From positions 20,028-84,027 of the forward strand of contig JAQWSN010000014.1 in assembly GCA_029243165.1 (NCBI GenBank): a stretch of DNA of 64,000 nt, read 5' to 3'. The stretch comes from Flavobacteriaceae bacterium (GTDB taxonomy: Bacteria > Bacteroidota > Bacteroidia > Flavobacteriales > Flavobacteriaceae). Of the stretch, positions 36,163-45,985 are shown piece after piece; the stretch's first letter is position 1; each line of letters starts with the position of its first letter. Both the position numbers and the translations under genes were made by a program. The notes below the pieces were generated by a model. That model saw nothing but the letters and a program-made list of their open reading frames with translations, was not told where the DNA came from and ran no database searches.

Positions 36163-37182
36163 ATGGGATTATTTACAGACGAAATTGCAATTGATTTAGG
36201 GACAGCAAATACACTAATTATTCATAACGACAAGGTCGTTGTAAACAGTCCCTCAATTGTTGCTATTGACCGAACCACTAATAAAGTCATTGCAATAGGT
36301 CAAGAGGCCAATATGATGCAAGGGAAAACCCATGAAAATATTCGAACTGTTCGACCATTAAAAGATGGAGTAATTGCAGACTTTAATGCATCTGAACAGA
36401 TGATTAATCGTTTGATAAAAAGCGTTCCTAGTCTGAATCGTCGGTTTTTTTCACCTTCCTTACGAATGGTTATTTGTATTCCATCAGGGATTACTGAAGT
36501 GGAAATGCGAGCCGTTAAAGAATCCGCAGAACGGGTAAACGGCAAAGAAGTTTACCTGATTCATGAACCCATGGCGGCTGCCATAGGTATTGGAATTGAC
36601 ATCATGCAGCCTAAGGGAAATATGATTGTAGATATTGGAGGAGGAACAACAGAAATCGCCATCATAGCCCTATCCGGTATTGTTTGTGATAAGTCAATCA
36701 AAATTGCGGGTGATGTATTTACCAGTGACATCATCAATTACATGCGGAGTAAACACAATCTTTACGTAGGTGAAAGAACCGCTGAAAAAATTAAAATTAT
36801 CGTTGGGAGTGTAATGGAAGAACTAGACAATCCGCCTGAGGAAATGTCTGTACAAGGACGAGATCTGCTCTCTGGAAAACCGAAACAAGTCATCATTAAT
36901 CATGGCGAAATTGCAAAAGCTTTAGACAAATCAATCTTACGCATAGAAGATGCAATCATGGAGGCTTTGTCTCAAACTCCTCCCGAATTAGCAGCCGATA
37001 TTTACAATACGGGAATCTATCTTGCTGGAGGAGGTGCCCTTTTAAGAGGACTTGATAAACGCCTTTCTCAAAAAACGGACCTGCCCATCTACGTAGCTGA
37101 AGATCCGCTTCAAGCTGTAGTAAGAGGTACAGGAATTGCATTAAAAAACACGGAACGTTTTAAAACTGTTTTGATTAAATAA
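36163..37182 (+). CDS. mreB: Rod shape-determining protein MreB
   Basis: The 339-residue bacterial actin directs lateral wall synthesis. Actin-fold motifs are clear: phosphate-1 IAIDLGTANTLI, phosphate-2 NMIVDIGGGTTEIA and the adenosine motif IYLAGGGALLRGL. Length is normal for MreB. It opens the mreB-mreC-mreD-mrdA-rodA elongasome operon; mreC starts 7 bp later. Confidence 0.98.
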   Translation: MGLFTDEIAIDLGTANTLIIHNDKVVVNSPSIVAIDRTTNKVIAIGQEANMMQGKTHENIRTVRPLKDGVIADFNASEQMINRLIKSVPSLNRRFFSPSLRMVICIPSGITEVEMRAVKESAERVNGKEVYLIHEPMAAAIGIGIDIMQPKGNMIVDIGGGTTEIAIIALSGIVCDKSIKIAGDVFTSDIINYMRSKHNLYVGERTAEKIKIIVGSVMEELDNPPEEMSVQGRDLLSGKPKQVIINHGEIAKALDKSILRIEDAIMEALSQTPPELAADIYNTGIYLAGGGALLRGLDKRLSQKTDLPIYVAEDPLQAVVRGTGIALKNTERFKTVLIK

Positions 37183-37189
37183 GCTTGGT

Positions 37190-38011
37190 ATGCAGCGAAT
37201 CCTCAATGCGCTTCTCCAATTTAGAAATCCAATTCTCTATTTTTTTTTACTTGGTCTCTCCATTGCTTTTTCATTCAATCAAAGTCCCTTTCACCAATAC
37301 ACTATTGAAAAATACGGTTTCTACTTTTCGGCAAAAATCTATGAAATCAAAGATGGACTAAGCCACTATTTCAACCTTAAAAAGGTTAACCAGCAACTGC
37401 TTGAGGAAAACAAACAACTCAAATCGAGGGAATTGACCTCACCCCTTATTCCTCTTTATCCTGAAGCATTAGAAAAACCCAAACGATTTCCATTTAAGGT
37501 AAAAAAGGCTAACGTACTCAAGAATAGTTTTAATAACCAACGTAATTTTTTGACTCTTGATATGGGTTCAAAACAGGGTATTCAACCTGAAATGGGAGTG
37601 ATTTCGAAAAATGGAATTGTAGGAGTGGTACATTCTGTAACTCCAAATTATTCAAATGTTATCTCCCTTTTACACCAAGACCTAAAAATCAATGTTCGGA
37701 CAAACAAAAGTCCTGCATTTGGTTCGTTGGTATGGTCGGGTAAAGATCCTACTAAATTCCTGATCGAAGACGTCGTGTCCAATGCAAATATTAGTGTGGG
37801 AGACACAATTGTTACGGGTGGAATGTCGTCTTATTTCCCTCTTGGTATTCCCGTAGGTAAGGTTACAAAACTTGAAAAAATACAAGGCAGTGGTTACTAC
37901 TCTATTGAAGCCTCACTTCTCAATGACCTATCACAGGTTTACTACGTTTACATTTTAGAAAATATTGATTTTCAAGAACTCCAATCGCTTAAAAAGAAAC
38001 TTCCTCAATGA
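37190..38011 (+). CDS. mreC: Rod shape-determining protein MreC
   Basis: The 273-residue protein has one N-terminal transmembrane helix (about 14-31), a coiled coil (about 50-75, LKKVNQQLLEENKQLKS) and the periplasmic double beta-barrel domain with NFLTLDMGSKQGIQPEMGVIS. It links MreB to PBP2 in the periplasm. Its stop overlaps the mreD start by 4 bp. Identified from motif and position in the operon. Confidence 0.95.
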   Translation: MQRILNALLQFRNPILYFFLLGLSIAFSFNQSPFHQYTIEKYGFYFSAKIYEIKDGLSHYFNLKKVNQQLLEENKQLKSRELTSPLIPLYPEALEKPKRFPFKVKKANVLKNSFNNQRNFLTLDMGSKQGIQPEMGVISKNGIVGVVHSVTPNYSNVISLLHQDLKINVRTNKSPAFGSLVWSGKDPTKFLIEDVVSNANISVGDTIVTGGMSSYFPLGIPVGKVTKLEKIQGSGYYSIEASLLNDLSQVYYVYILENIDFQELQSLKKKLPQ

Positions 38012-38511
38012 AATCCTTTCCCCTCGTTTCTGTAGTTTCTTTTGTCGTCCTCGTCTTAGCACAAGTCATGGTCTTTAACCACTTGCATGTTTTTAAGACA
38101 ATAAATCCAATAATCTATTTGTTATTTTTTGTTTTTTATCGCTTTGAAAGTAATCAAACCATACTGATAGCCCTTTCCTTTTTACTGGGCTTCTCAATAG
38201 ATCTACTCTCACAGTCAGGTGGCGCACATACCATTGCAACACTTACGATAGGTTTCATACGACCTTTTATCATTCGCTACGCGTTTGGAAATACTATGGA
38301 AACTCCCCAAAGCTATTTCAGCGACAACAGAATTCTAAACAAGCTAATTTATTTGGTACTACTCGTTCTTCTCCATCAATTACTTTACTTTACAATCGTT
38401 TTTTACAGTATTGATGCCCTCTACCATATTGTAAAAAATACGTTACTCACTTCAATAATTTCACTAATTTTAATGGGGATTACAATTAGCTTTTACCCCA
38501 CTAAAAAATGA
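38008..38511 (+). CDS. mreD: Rod shape-determining protein MreD
   Basis: The 167-residue inner-membrane protein has about five hydrophobic helices and no soluble domain, the usual MreD form. Sequence conservation in the family is low; the LLGFSIDLLSQSGGAHTIATL segment and the location between mreC (4-bp overlap) and mrdA (4-bp overlap) make the assignment safe. Confidence 0.92.
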   Translation: MKSFPLVSVVSFVVLVLAQVMVFNHLHVFKTINPIIYLLFFVFYRFESNQTILIALSFLLGFSIDLLSQSGGAHTIATLTIGFIRPFIIRYAFGNTMETPQSYFSDNRILNKLIYLVLLVLLHQLLYFTIVFYSIDALYHIVKNTLLTSIISLILMGITISFYPTKK

Positions 38512-40370
38512 TCAGAAAGTTTGTTTTATTGAGTTTTACACTGGGAAGCTCTTTGATGTTTCTCATTCAATTGCTCTCGCTCCAAATTTTCAATTCAGAT
38601 TACAATGAATTGTCCCTCAACAATGCGGTTGAAAAAAGACCCATTTATCCTACAAGAGGACTTATTTACGATAGAAACGGAGTCCTTTTGGTGGCAAATC
38701 AACCTGTTTACGATTTGATGGTCATTCCCGAAAATACAATCTCCTTTGACACCCTTGAGTTAATTTCTTTTTTAGAGATTGATAAAGAAGAACTAGAGAA
38801 TCGCCTAGGTAAAGCCAAACGATTTTCCTCCAAAAGACCCTCTGTTATTTCTCGCCAAGTAAGTAAAGAAAAACAAGCACTTTTTCAAGAGAAAATATGG
38901 AAATACACAGGATTCTATTTTCAGAAAAAAACCATCCGAGACTACAATTTACCCCTTGCATCAAATATTCTGGGCTACACGAGTGAAATTAATCCTTCCG
39001 AATTAAAAAATAAAACCGATTACGATCTGGGTGAGATGATTGGTCGTCAAGGAATAGAAAAAACCTACGAGTCTGAACTTAGAGGAAAAAAGGGATTTCG
39101 ATTTTTTCAAAAGGATCGATTCAATAGAATCATTGGTCCCTATGAAGAGGGTTCGTTTGACACCAAAGCAGAAGCTGCAAAAAATCTAAATTTGACCATA
39201 GATGCCCAGCTTCAAGCTTATGGAGCGGAATTGATGCAAAATAAAAGGGGAGGGATTGTTGCTATCGAACCCGCTACCGGTGAAGTTTTAGCTTTGGTTA
39301 CTGCACCTAGTTATGACCCCAATGTCCTTCTTGGAAGTGACCGCTCTAAAAATTTTAGAAAACTTGTAAAGGATACCATCGCAAAACCATTGTTTGACAG
39401 GGGTCTGCAAGCTGAATATGCACCGGGTTCTCCATTCAAAACGCTCAACGCACTCATTGCACTTCAAGAAAATGTAATTACACCCAAAACTCTTTTTTCG
39501 TGTAATCAAGGGCATTATTACGCCAGAGGTGCTTTTATGAAATGTCATTGCCCCATTGGTACTTCCAACAATTTGTTAAGAGGGATTTACAACTCCTGTA
39601 ACAGCTACTTTGCTAAAACTTATGTAAACATTTTAGAAAACGACTCAACAACTGCCGCTGGCCTTGATCGATGGAGGGATTATTTAAAACGATTTGGGTT
39701 GGGAGATTACTTGGGTTACGATCTTCCGATAGGGAAAAAAGGATTTATTCCTAATAGTTCTTACTACGACCGTTGGTACCGAAAAGGAAGTTGGGGCCCA
39801 ACAACAGTAATATCAAATGCCATTGGGCAAGGGGAAGTGCTGACCACTCCCATTCAAATGGCAAATTTTACTGCCGCAATTGCAAATAGAGGATATTTTA
39901 TCAAACCTCATTTTACCCTACCCAAAAATGATACCCTGAAGGATTCTTTATTTCCAAAAAACGAAACTTTTATTGAGGCGCGCCATTTTGAAACAGTCAT
40001 TGAAGGCATGCATCAAGTAGTAGAAATGGGAACTGCCCGTATTGCTAAAATACCCGGAATTGAAGTTTGTGGTAAAACCGGTACGGCAGAAAATTTTATT
40101 CGGCTAGATGGAGCTAAAACCCAACTTACAGATCACTCCATTTTTATCGCTTTTGCGCCCAAAGAAAATCCCAAAATTGCTCTTGCCGTATTTGTCGAAA
40201 ATGGATATTGGGGCGGACGATGGGCAGCACCCATAGCCAGCCTGATGATAGAAAAATATTTAAAGGGTGAGGTCAAAAGAAGTTGGCTTGAAAACAGAAT
40301 GGTCAACGGTAGTCTGATGGATGAATACATGAAACCCTTGTCTGGAAAGCCATTTGAAATCAATGAATAA
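38508..40370 (+). CDS. mrdA: Penicillin-binding protein 2 (elongasome transpeptidase)
   Basis: The 620-residue class B PBP cross-links peptidoglycan during elongation. It has an N-terminal membrane anchor, the PBP dimerisation domain (YPTRGLIYDRNG, then IGRQGIEKTYE) and a transpeptidase domain with SxxK in APGSPFKTLNAL, SxN in YNSCNSYFAK and KTG in VCGKTGTAEN. The residue order APGSPFK differs slightly from the common PPGSTFK but keeps Ser and Lys. Overlaps mreD by 4 bp and rodA by 8 bp. Confidence 0.97.
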   Translation: MIRKFVLLSFTLGSSLMFLIQLLSLQIFNSDYNELSLNNAVEKRPIYPTRGLIYDRNGVLLVANQPVYDLMVIPENTISFDTLELISFLEIDKEELENRLGKAKRFSSKRPSVISRQVSKEKQALFQEKIWKYTGFYFQKKTIRDYNLPLASNILGYTSEINPSELKNKTDYDLGEMIGRQGIEKTYESELRGKKGFRFFQKDRFNRIIGPYEEGSFDTKAEAAKNLNLTIDAQLQAYGAELMQNKRGGIVAIEPATGEVLALVTAPSYDPNVLLGSDRSKNFRKLVKDTIAKPLFDRGLQAEYAPGSPFKTLNALIALQENVITPKTLFSCNQGHYYARGAFMKCHCPIGTSNNLLRGIYNSCNSYFAKTYVNILENDSTTAAGLDRWRDYLKRFGLGDYLGYDLPIGKKGFIPNSSYYDRWYRKGSWGPTTVISNAIGQGEVLTTPIQMANFTAAIANRGYFIKPHFTLPKNDTLKDSLFPKNETFIEARHFETVIEGMHQVVEMGTARIAKIPGIEVCGKTGTAENFIRLDGAKTQLTDHSIFIAFAPKENPKIALAVFVENGYWGGRWAAPIASLMIEKYLKGEVKRSWLENRMVNGSLMDEYMKPLSGKPFEINE

Positions 40371-41613
40371 CAATGTTTTTTTTCGTTTAGATTGGATGAG
40401 TATTTTGATTTATCTGGCTTTGGTGGGCTTTGGATTAATCAATATTTATTCTACTACTTTCGATGACAGTACCTTGTCTTTATGGAACCCTGCAGGTATT
40501 GCAGGAAAACAGTTTTGGATTTTTACTGCTTGCCTCTTCACGCTTCCATTCATATTGTTAATCAAATCCAATTTTTTTGAACATCTAAGCTATGTATTTT
40601 ACGGACTTTCTCTGCTGAGTCTAATTGGATTGTTCTTTTTTGGACAAACAATTTCTGGAGCTACTTCCTGGTACAAAATCGGCGGATTCGGTTTGCAACC
40701 TGCAGAATTTGCTAAAATCACAACAGCACTTGTCATTGCTGCATATTTGAGTGAAATACAAACAGATATCCGTAAAACAAGTCACCTTTTTAGGGCCCTG
40801 CTTCTTGTTTTAGTTCCGGTGGTATTGATTGTACTTCAACCCGATGCGGGCTCAGCTTTGGTTTTCTTTGGACTTTTTTTTGTTCTTATTCGCGAAGGGG
40901 TTGATTTACGTTGGCTTTATTTCGGTCTAGGCCTCATTGCAATTTTTATTGTTACATTACTTTTTAGTCCATTAACGGTGAGCGGAGTTATTGCATTGAT
41001 TTTATTTGTCATTTTTAACGTACTGAAAAAATCAAAAAACAAACTAAAGCTTTTTTTAATTTTAGTTGGTGCTAGTATTTTCTTCTCCTTTTCTGTAGAT
41101 TTTATTTTCAATTCTGTTTTTGAACAACGCCATCGAGATCGTTTCAACATCATTTTGGGTTTAGAAACCGATACTAAAGGAATTGGATACAACATCAATC
41201 AATCCAAAATTGCTATTGGATCCGGAGGGTTTTCAGGGAAAGGATTCTTAAATGGCACCCAAACCAAAGGTGATTTTGTTCCCGAACAGCAAACCGACTA
41301 CATTTTCAGTACCATAGGTGAAGAATGGGGGTTTTTAGGAAGCAGTTTTCTAATTATTCTTTTTACACTGCTGATTTTTAGAATTGTTTCCCGTTCCGAA
41401 AAACAAAATAGTTCCTACAAGCGTATCTTTTCTTATGCTTTTGCCAGCATGCTATTTATGCACTTTTTTGTCAACATAGGAATGACGCTTGGCTTGGTAC
41501 CTACCGTTGGAATTCCGCTGCCCTTTATCAGCTATGGAGGATCTAGTTTAATGGCGTTTAGCCTGATGCTGTTTATTTACTTGAATTTTGACTCTCAGCG
41601 TCTCTCTACTTAA
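40363..41613 (+). CDS. rodA: Rod shape-determining protein RodA (SEDS glycosyltransferase)
   Basis: The 416-residue membrane protein has about ten helices and the SEDS signature GIPLPFISYGGSSLMAFS near the C-terminus; YNINQSKIAIGSGGFSGKGFLNGTQ is the extracellular loop of the family. It polymerises lipid II together with PBP2. The ATG at 40363 is preferred to the in-frame TTG at 40354. It is the last gene of the operon and ends convergently with the permease gene, with overlapping stop codons. Confidence 0.97.
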   Translation: MNNNVFFRLDWMSILIYLALVGFGLINIYSTTFDDSTLSLWNPAGIAGKQFWIFTACLFTLPFILLIKSNFFEHLSYVFYGLSLLSLIGLFFFGQTISGATSWYKIGGFGLQPAEFAKITTALVIAAYLSEIQTDIRKTSHLFRALLLVLVPVVLIVLQPDAGSALVFFGLFFVLIREGVDLRWLYFGLGLIAIFIVTLLFSPLTVSGVIALILFVIFNVLKKSKNKLKLFLILVGASIFFSFSVDFIFNSVFEQRHRDRFNIILGLETDTKGIGYNINQSKIAIGSGGFSGKGFLNGTQTKGDFVPEQQTDYIFSTIGEEWGFLGSSFLIILFTLLIFRIVSRSEKQNSSYKRIFSYAFASMLFMHFFVNIGMTLGLVPTVGIPLPFISYGGSSLMAFSLMLFIYLNFDSQRLST

Positions 41614-42686
41614 TTTTTCACATCCAGAATATCTCTCAGACTATTCCCCAAGGTCATAAAAGCCAAAACAAGGGTCATTATCGCAAGACCTGGAAGTATT
41701 GCCAAATAGGGTTTTCCCAACAATAAGTATCGGAAGTGATCTTTTACCATCCCACCCCAACTGGGCATAGGAGGCTGAGCACCAATTCCCAAGAAACTCA
41801 ACCCGCTTTCCATCAAAATAGCACTGGCAAAATTGGCTGCTGAAATTACAATTAAAGGCGCAACGACTAGGGGTAAAATGTGCTTTATCAAAATTCTTGT
41901 CTTAGAAAACCCCAATACAGTACCTGCCTGAATGTAAAGGGCTTCCTTGATCGATTTTACTTGACCCCGCACCAAACGGGCTACATCGACCCACATGGTG
42001 AGTCCTACAGCAACGAAAACTTGCCAATAGCCTCTTCCCAAGGCTAAGGTAATGGCAATGACCATAAGAAGCGTAGGAACCGACCATACTACATTAATTA
42101 GCCACAAGATGAGGCGATCTACCCAGCCTCCCAAATAACCGGCCACAGCACCCAAAAACACCCCTATTGTTAAAGAAATAAAAACCGCAACAAACCCGAT
42201 GGAAATCGAAATACGGGAACCTACCAGAAGTCTGCTCAACAAATCACGTCCGTATTTGTCTGTTCCAAGTAAGAATCTTTTTGTGTAGAGGTATTGAGAA
42301 GCTATTTCTTGCTGAGTACTAAGCCCTTCAAACTGATCAAATGAAATTGTTTCAAAATAGTCTGTGGCGTTGCCGTATCTTTTAAATTCTAGACTGGAAG
42401 CTGACCATCGGATCTCACTAATTGGAATTTCTTCATTGGTGTTTAATCTTCCGCTTAAAAAAGACGTTTCTTCATTTTCACTTGATCTTGGAATTAAAAG
42501 CATTTGACACGAAAATCCAGGAGGTTTAGAATGGATCGACAAATGCATCTGATTGGCGAATTGGGTATTGTCTGGGGCCAGTACATAGGCGAATAAAGCA
42601 ACTAAGGCAATGAGTAAAATAAAAAGCGTGCTCCCTAGCGCCCAAACATCACTTTTAAAGCGTTTTAAGAAGCGCTTTAACTCCAA
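41610..42686 (-). CDS. OppC/DppC-like ABC transporter permease, without partner genes
   Basis: The 358-residue protein has an N-terminal helix (about 16-38), a periplasmic insert of about 100 residues, then a standard BPD_transp_1 domain with five helices and the EAA loop (QAGTVLGFSKTRILIKHILP). FLLGTDKYGRDLLSRLLVGSR is the conserved entry to OppC/DppC/NikC permeases. No OppB-type permease, ATPase or binding protein is next to it. It is 2 bp downstream of the tail-specific protease gene, so they are probably co-transcribed. Substrate unknown; peptide or murein peptide is a guess from the context. Confidence 0.87.
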   Translation of the reverse strand: MELKRFLKRFKSDVWALGSTLFILLIALVALFAYVLAPDNTQFANQMHLSIHSKPPGFSCQMLLIPRSSENEETSFLSGRLNTNEEIPISEIRWSASSLEFKRYGNATDYFETISFDQFEGLSTQQEIASQYLYTKRFLLGTDKYGRDLLSRLLVGSRISISIGFVAVFISLTIGVFLGAVAGYLGGWVDRLILWLINVVWSVPTLLMVIAITLALGRGYWQVFVAVGLTMWVDVARLVRGQVKSIKEALYIQAGTVLGFSKTRILIKHILPLVVAPLIVISAANFASAILMESGLSFLGIGAQPPMPSWGGMVKDHFRYLLLGKPYLAILPGLAIMTLVLAFMTLGNSLRDILDVKN

Positions 42687-42688
42687 GG

Positions 42689-44815
42689 CTAATTGTCTTT
42701 AACCTGTGCAATAGGCTTGCCCAGGTTGATTTGGTGGGATAGGTCTTTTAAAATTTCAACTGCTTCAGAAATGTACAAATCCTTCTTTAAAGACACTTCC
42801 CAACGTTTTCTTTTTTCAATCAAATCTTCATTTGGAGCTTCTGTTGAAACTGCATCGGGAAGCCATTGAAATTCCAAATCAGATTCAAACTCTGTTATCT
42901 TTTTAAAGCGATCGGAATACGTTCTACTAGAATCTCTTTTAGATTTAAACGATTCATAATCTAAAAAATAATGCGAATCGTTTTGTTGCTTCTTTATCCA
43001 CGCTGCTTGCTCATTAATAAGGGCAACAAAGGGGTTCTCTTCCAATCGTTGTTTACTTCGTTCTACAGAATAGTCGTAATTATTAAATGTTGGCAAGGGG
43101 GTGTATGAGGCTGGCGTAATTCGATCCCAAGAGAGGGGATTGTCTTGGTCTTTTTCTCCCATATCTACCAAAGCATACCGATCTGGAAAAACGATATCAC
43201 TTTTTACTCCTTCCAATTGAGTAGATAGTCCATTGATCCGATAGAACTTGTCTGTAGTAACTTTTAGCGCTCCGAAATCGCCATAAGTACCTCCACTGAT
43301 CATTCGATTAAGATCAAAAATATTTTGAACGGTTCCTTTTCCGAAAGTCTGTTTGCTTCCCAGCACTATGGCACGTTTGTAATCTTGTAAAGCCGCTGCA
43401 AGAATTTCGGAGGCCGATGCAGAAAATTCATTAACCAAGATCACAAGAGGCCCATCCCAAACCACACTAGGGTCGGTATCTTCTAATACTTCTTTTCTCC
43501 CTCCTGTACTTTTAACTTGAACCACTGGACCCTCTTTGATGAAATAGCCCGTCATGTCCACTACGGTTTTAAGTGATCCACCGCCATTATTTCTAAGGTC
43601 AAGGATAATTCCCTTAACATTATTTCTTTTCAATTGCTCCAATTCTTTCTTTACATCTATGGCTGCATTGCGCTCGTTGTAATCTTCAAAGTTGATGTAA
43701 AATTTTGGGAGATTAATTAGACCATAATTCCCTGTTGCGTCTTTAATAAGAGAAGATTTGGCGTAGGTTTCTTCGAGCTGAACAACATCACGGGTTACAC
43801 TAACTGCCTCTACGGTACCGTCCACTCTTCGAACGGTTAAATAGACTCGAGTTCCTTTGGGGCCTTTAATTAGCTTAACGGCATCGTCTAACACCATCCC
43901 TGAAATATCTACGGGTTCTTCCCCTTCTTGACCCACTTTGAGTATGGCATCACCAATTTCCAAAAGTTCGTCTCTCCAGACCGGCCCTCCGGAAATGACC
44001 TCAACTATTTTTACTTGCTGATTTCTTTTGCTCAATCGTGCACCAATTCCTTCAAACTTACCGGACATGCTGGTGTCAAAACGCTCTTTATCACTAGGAG
44101 CCAAATAATTTGTATGCGGATCAAACTGAAGTACGATAGCATTTACGTAAACCGAAAACCAATTTTTTCTTTTAAAGTCATCGTAATTTTCAAATAAATT
44201 ACTCATGTTTTCTTTGATGTCTTCTCTGGCTTTTAATTCGAGTTCAATATCTGAAGTGGGGATAAAAGTGGAGTCTTTTTCCGCTTGCTTTCTCTCATCG
44301 TCTTTTTTGGAAGTGAAGTTTTGCAGTGCGTTCAACTTAAATCGTTTTCTCCAAAGCTGCTTTAATTCCGATAAATTTGAAGCATAAGGAGCCGTTTCAA
44401 AATCCAAATCAATTTCCTCTTTTTTAGAAAAATCAAAGGGATTGTCCAGAAGTTCTTCGTAAAATGCTTCTACCTGATCCATCCGCTGGATGAGTTTGTT
44501 GTAGGTCAAATCGAAAAAGGACAGTTCTGTGTTTTTGATCTGATCGTCAATTTGGTATTTAAAAGACTCAAAAGAATTAATATCCGATTGAAGAAAAAAA
44601 CGGTGTTGCCCGTCTAAATCGTTTAAATAATTCATGTACACATTTTCAGAAAAGCTGTCATTGATGTCTTTGGGACTAAAATGACCTCGTTCAAGTACAT
44701 AAGAAATGATTTCCAACAAAAGTTTGTCTTTATTGGGATCTTCTTCTTTTAAACTAAATCCGAAAAGCAGTCCGCTAACTAGAATAAGCGATAAAGGCAA
44801 AATAAAAGAGCGCAT
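42689..44815 (-). CDS. prc: Tail-specific (C-terminal processing) periplasmic protease
   Basis: The 708-residue S41 protease has a signal peptide (FILPLSLILVSGLLFGFS), a helical N-terminal domain, a PDZ domain (about 245-330, GDAILKVGQEG), the S41 catalytic core with Ser in VNEFSASASEILAAAL and Lys in GSKQTFGKGTVQN, and a C-terminal helical domain as in E. coli Prc/Tsp. It degrades or trims envelope proteins at their C-termini and in E. coli affects murein endopeptidases. It leads the short operon with the permease gene. Confidence 0.95.
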   Translation of the reverse strand: MRSFILPLSLILVSGLLFGFSLKEEDPNKDKLLLEIISYVLERGHFSPKDINDSFSENVYMNYLNDLDGQHRFFLQSDINSFESFKYQIDDQIKNTELSFFDLTYNKLIQRMDQVEAFYEELLDNPFDFSKKEEIDLDFETAPYASNLSELKQLWRKRFKLNALQNFTSKKDDERKQAEKDSTFIPTSDIELELKAREDIKENMSNLFENYDDFKRKNWFSVYVNAIVLQFDPHTNYLAPSDKERFDTSMSGKFEGIGARLSKRNQQVKIVEVISGGPVWRDELLEIGDAILKVGQEGEEPVDISGMVLDDAVKLIKGPKGTRVYLTVRRVDGTVEAVSVTRDVVQLEETYAKSSLIKDATGNYGLINLPKFYINFEDYNERNAAIDVKKELEQLKRNNVKGIILDLRNNGGGSLKTVVDMTGYFIKEGPVVQVKSTGGRKEVLEDTDPSVVWDGPLVILVNEFSASASEILAAALQDYKRAIVLGSKQTFGKGTVQNIFDLNRMISGGTYGDFGALKVTTDKFYRINGLSTQLEGVKSDIVFPDRYALVDMGEKDQDNPLSWDRITPASYTPLPTFNNYDYSVERSKQRLEENPFVALINEQAAWIKKQQNDSHYFLDYESFKSKRDSSRTYSDRFKKITEFESDLEFQWLPDAVSTEAPNEDLIEKRKRWEVSLKKDLYISEAVEILKDLSHQINLGKPIAQVKDN

Positions 44816-44925
44816 AGTATTTTTTTTTACTGTCTAAAGATAAACATATTTGAAAACAGTTTTGTTAATATTGTTTTAAAACCAAAGGGGAAAAAGATTC
44901 CTTACCTTAGCAGTTCAAGACATTT

Positions 44926-45696
44926 ATGAAAAAAAGACCTTTAATTTTAGTAACCAACGACGACGGTATTACCGCTCCTGGAATTCGCACCTTGATAGAA
45001 ATCATGAATGAAATTGGAGAGGTTGTTGTTGTGGCTCCTGACAGTCCCCAATCTGCGATGGGACATGCCATCACCATAAACTCTACCCTACATTGTGAAA
45101 AAATCACCATAGCCGAGGGTCCTCAATTGGAATACAGTTGTTCTGGAACGCCTGCAGACTGTGTAAAGTTGGCTGTCAACGAGCTTTTGGGTCGCAAACC
45201 CGATCTGTGTGTTTCGGGCATCAACCACGGCTCCAATTCTTCGATCAATGTTATTTACTCCGGTACAATGAGTGCTGCTATGGAAGCCGGGATTGAAGGT
45301 ATTCCTGCCATTGGTTTTTCTCTTTTGGATTTTAATTGGAATGCCGATTTCAATCCGCTGAGAACTTACATTAAAAAAATAACCCTTGAAGCCTTGACCA
45401 ACGGGATTCCGAAAGATGTGGTCTTGAATGTAAATTTCCCTAAACTGAAAGAAGAAGAAATCAAAGGAATTAAAATCTGTAGGCAAGCCAAGGCGTGTTG
45501 GGTTGAGAAGTTTGATAAAAGAACCAATCCTATGGGCCGAGAATACTATTGGCTTACAGGAGCTTTTGTAAATGAAGACAAAGGGGAAGATACCGACGAA
45601 TGGGCTTTAAAAGAAGGCTTTATTTCCATCGTTCCTACGCAATTTGATTTGACGGCACATCACAGTATTCAACAATTAAACACATGGAATTTTTAA
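44926..45696 (+). CDS. surE: 5'/3'-nucleotidase SurE
   Basis: The 256-residue phosphatase has the SurE N-terminus LILVTNDDGITAPGIRTL with the metal-binding DD pair, then VVAPDSPQSAMGHAIT, SGTPADCVKLA and VSGINHGSNSSINVIYSGTMSAAMEA. It dephosphorylates nucleoside monophosphates under stress. Divergent from prc. Its end overlaps the small membrane protein gene by 13 bp, then lpxB follows. Confidence 0.97.
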   Translation: MKKRPLILVTNDDGITAPGIRTLIEIMNEIGEVVVVAPDSPQSAMGHAITINSTLHCEKITIAEGPQLEYSCSGTPADCVKLAVNELLGRKPDLCVSGINHGSNSSINVIYSGTMSAAMEAGIEGIPAIGFSLLDFNWNADFNPLRTYIKKITLEALTNGIPKDVVLNVNFPKLKEEEIKGIKICRQAKACWVEKFDKRTNPMGREYYWLTGAFVNEDKGEDTDEWALKEGFISIVPTQFDLTAHHSIQQLNTWNF

Positions 45697-45974
45697 AAGA
45701 TAAATACTTTTTTTGGGGAATGTTAACCGGCTTGTTATGGACTAGTTTTGGGGTAATTCTGCTTATTTTCTTTCTTTCCGATGCCTCGCTAGAGGATTCC
45801 ATTTTTTATTTGCATGAGCAAAAAAGACTTGGAGGTTTAATATCCATGGCTGCTTTGATCAACCTTCCTTTATTTTTTATTGCATTGCGTAAAAATAAAG
45901 TTCCTTTTGCAGCGGGCATCGTCGCAATATCCATGCTAACGGTCTTCTTTATCGCTTTATTGAAAATGAATTAA
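45684..45974 (+). CDS. Small three-helix membrane protein
   Basis: The 96-residue protein has three hydrophobic helices (about 9-31, 49-68, 73-92) separated by an acidic loop and a basic loop. No family is recognised. It begins 13 bp inside the surE end and stops 11 bp before lpxB, so it is translated from the same message; Flavobacteriia often keep such a gene between surE and lpxB. Confidence 0.75.
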   Translation: MEFLKDKYFFWGMLTGLLWTSFGVILLIFFLSDASLEDSIFYLHEQKRLGGLISMAALINLPLFFIALRKNKVPFAAGIVAISMLTVFFIALLKMN

Positions 45975-45985
45975 TAGGCCAACAG

